DNA of 64,000 nt from Haemonchus contortus (taxonomy: Eukaryota; Nematoda; Chromadorea; Rhabditida; Trichostrongylidae), in assembly GCA_000469685.2 (NCBI GenBank), contig LS997563.1, positions 10,566,940-10,630,939 on the forward strand, given 5' to 3'. Below are positions 61,701-64,000 of this stretch, piece after piece (the stretch's first letter is position 1; every line of letters begins with the position of its first letter). Under the pieces are notes generated by a model. That model saw nothing but the letters and a program-made list of their open reading frames with translations. It was not told the origin of the DNA and did no database searches. The position numbers and the translations under genes are program-made.

Positions 61701-63065
61701 AAATATCGGTGCTTGCGGGAAGACAGAACACCATTTCCCCCGCACGCCAAACCAAACGCCCGACTACGAAATATACACACCAGGCTGGACAACTACATCG
61801 AATGGCTAACTGAAGCCGAGACGTAGTGAGATGACAAGCTTGTAACCACTTTCCCCAAGCTTCTGGCAATTCCCGCCTTTCGCGGTAGGACCGACTGCAA
61901 GAGGAGTTGGGGCGCGATTTCCTACCGGCGCATGCTCCAAACCCGAAAGAAGTTCGTGCGCGAGTCACGACAGTAAGTGGAGAAGCGGGTACAGCAAAAG
62001 TGATGGTACCGAATAATGGGAATTGAGGGAAGGAACGGGTACGGTATCTGAAGTAAATAAAGTGAAGTCAAGGTGACAGCAAACACGCGTTGGAAATGGA
62101 ATACTAGCTACGGGTATTAAGAGATGTGGGCTTGTGACGTACCGCCAAATAGAACTAGTGAAATGACATCACAATGTCCATGACCTCAACTGACTAGAGC
62201 GCAGTTTCCAATCTTTGCAATGCTTGAATGCAAATTTTGGTAGCTGGATATATTATATGGAGAGGGCTAGCTGATTCAGCTACAGAAGCCTTTTGTAGTT
62301 CAGCGAATGTCCGAAGAGAGTACTAGCCAATTCTAAAGCTGGAATGTGATCAGAAGCCAAGAAATAATGCATCCACCTGAGTGTGTGCCATTAGATCTCA
62401 GCGCAGCGAAGCGCTTTCGCAGGCCGACCTCTTAGCAGAATCGATTTGAGCACTTCGTTAAACTTCATAGCGTACCAACAGCTCTATTACTCGCTTCATG
62501 TTTTCAGCGAGCGGAATCTGGCGATGATAGTATGATCCGAATGCAGTTACTATCATATGCCATTATACAAGGAATGCTTATGGGTTATGTTATCGATAGT
62601 ATTTATTTGAGTTATATACCATACGCAGTAATCACTCCAGCAATAGTTACTGTCTCATTCGCGGTAAGCTCGTGAAAATGATGCATTCTTCCCAACACAT
62701 GAATTTGTTCAATATCGTTAGAGTGACTACTAATATCCATCGGAAAACGCTCACTTATCGATTCCCAGAGTTTTTTACACACACTCATCAGGCACTGAGC
62801 GGTTTCAGAATGAAGAGTCAAGCGTTGAACGTTTAATGTTTGATCATCCTGTGTCAACGGATGGCGCTAGCGGTGAGGGATTGAGCCTGGTGTACAACAT
62901 TTCCCAGCCTCGTTGAGGAACTTGGGAACTGAGCGACATAACGGCACAGTTAACGATAATTTTGAGCTACCCTTTTAGGTAGAAAAGTGGAAGTGTTGAT
63001 GTAGAGGAGTACATTGGTGGCGAAGAATGCGAGAAAATCCGCCTACTCCAAGACTTTTTAAAGTA
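58768..63065 (+). CDS. Unrecognised small membrane protein with amphipathic N-terminus
   Basis: Family not recognised. Exon 58768-58941 (58 codons from MQAVLEAVETYRHDLEEAAQ) reads as a long amphipathic, heptad-like helix (ETYRHDLEEAAQALRHRG, IEDTKSQIEPHTQELVNTVQ) ending at GTAGGT in phase 0. Exon 59818-60012 (65 codons, after TTTCAG) starts SQVSPAEKPIVKVFGW and holds two hydrophobic segments (STVMVFFANLSIILGIYFVG and AFCLAAVVIP). A possible last exon 62982-63065 (KSGSVDVEEYIGGEECEKIR then LLQDFLK stop) is phase-compatible but separated by 3 kb and preceded by a doubled TAG acceptor, so it is tentative. Upstream exons may exist, since the frame stays open before the ATG. Together this would make a protein of about 150 residues with a helical head and two membrane passes. 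Confidence 0.45.
60013..62981. other. Long intron or intergenic stretch, nothing recognised
   Basis: Open frames at 60742-61098 and 61454-61968 (minus) lack domains and splice support. I could not place any further exon of the membrane-protein gene here. Confidence 0.4.
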
Positions 63066-63546
63066 GTGGAAGTGAAGGTTGTACGAGATCACCGTGGTCA
63101 TGTAAGGGGCGTTTGGGCGAGATTTAACTTGCTCCCATTGCTCAAAGAGATGACTACATCAAGCCGAACTTGTCCGAAACTGCCTTTCACTGTCGCCATT
63201 GCTTATGACGAGTTGTTTGAACTTCCTTCATGGGAGCATCTTGAGATAGTGAGGTCCGGGAACTTCTCCCCTAACACGGCGTCGCACACGCCGCACCCGC
63301 CGCCTATCGCAGGATTGCGATGGAAGATTGGAAGAATTTGTGAGGTAGGGAGTCATTTGATTATTTGAATTGGCTGGCCGCTCTTTTCAATTCCATTGCG
63401 GTTTTGATCGTCGTTTATATAGGAGGAGTCATTTTAATTAATCAAGTCTAATAATCATGAAAACTAAAAAGAAATAGAAGAAAAAATGATGAAATCCAAT
63501 GAAAAAGCCAGCCAATCAACGAAAAATATCGCGTCCTATCGATTGG

Positions 63547-64000
63547 CGGTAGGCGGGGTGAGTACGGTAATTGCAGTAACGTTTGCCGCATGCCGCAAGG
63601 GAGAATACCGCAATCGGGGAAAAGTTCCGTTACCCTGAGATAGTGCAGCCTCTACAAAGTCGTTGAAACTCGTCCACGATGGGTGTGGCACTCACCCGAT
63701 ACGGTATCTGGTCCCTTATTGTGCCCTATCCATGACGTTTTTCGACCATATAACGGCAGGTACAGAATAAGGGGGGCCTCGAATTCCTACTACAGTCGTG
63801 AACTGTGCTTTTAAGGTGCCCCCACTTTGGACAAATGGAATGAAGCACTAATGGGTGGAAGTATCCTCTGTCTCTGAATCCCAGCGTAGTGAATAGGAAT
63901 ACCGATTACTGGGGTAACGGAACTTCTCCCCGATTGCGGCATTCTCCCTTGCGGCATGCGGCAAATGTCACTGCAATTACCGTACTCACCCCGCCTCCCG
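63547..64000. mobile_element. Foldback or MITE-like element with arms of about 90 bp, cut by the window end
   Basis: The left arm 63547-63636 (GCGGGGTGAGTACGGTAATT, TTTGCCGCATGCCGCAAGGG, AATCGGGGAAAAGTTCCG) is mirrored with few mismatches at 63908-64000. The interior of about 270 bases has no coding potential. Target duplication cannot be read because the right edge coincides with the window end. Inverted ends of this length without a transposase suggest a non-autonomous DNA transposon. Confidence 0.8.

Noticed and set aside
60742..61968. Minus-strand open frames of about 100 codons
   Set aside because: No recognisable motif, no splice sites in phase, and low-complexity or repeat-like sequence.
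1..64000. CRISPR arrays, bacterial operons or phage-like systems
   Set aside because: No regularly spaced repeats or prokaryotic gene layout; gene structure is clearly that of a nematode.

Overview
The window is nuclear DNA of a nematode, most likely a clade V strongylid such as a hookworm. The evidence is short exons with GT-AG introns, AT-rich introns, a cuticle collagen, trans-splice-like acceptors directly upstream of start codons, expanded single-domain ASP/VAL (CAP) secreted proteins, and mariner and tRNA-derived SINE copies. No bacterial-style operon, CRISPR array or rRNA was seen. Gene models were built by hand from splice sites and reading phase.

Layout. (1) About 0-24.2 kb, minus strand: the extracellular half of a latrophilin-type adhesion GPCR (lat-2-like). 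Reading 5' to 3' (high to low coordinates) it has a signal peptide, EGF, C-type lectin, EGF, SUEL/galactose-binding lectin, a second C-type lectin, HormR and most of GAIN; the GPS and seven-helix part lie beyond base 1. A second, phase-compatible signal-peptide exon at 5281-5369 could start a short isoform beginning at HormR. A plus-strand cuticle collagen (11537-12714) sits inside one intron; a dead mariner and SINE copies sit in others. (2) 25.7-31.5 kb: two housekeeping genes facing each other, a BPNT1-type 3'(2'),5'-bisphosphate nucleotidase (+) and the ribosome-biogenesis WD40 protein DCAF13/SOF1 (-). (3) 32.8-48.9 kb: four ASP/VAL genes (-, +, +, -) sharing one exon-phase plan. The two plus-strand copies are a recent tandem duplication that carried along a SINE. 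Two mariner elements lie here, one inside a SINE. (4) 50.4-56.7 kb: a complete tyrosine hydroxylase gene (cat-2 type, dopamine synthesis) on the minus strand. (5) 58.8-63.1 kb: an unrecognised small membrane-protein gene (+). (6) 63.5 kb to the end: a foldback DNA element with arms of about 90 bp, cut by the window edge.

The genes do not form a single pathway. The most notable points are the mosaic latrophilin ectodomain with a putative internal promoter, the CAP cluster in which the classical CAP-1 histidine motif is lost and one member has a Thr-rich mucin-like exon, recurrent AAG/GAG 3' splice sites, and the layered history of transposon insertions. I see no wholly new molecular system.
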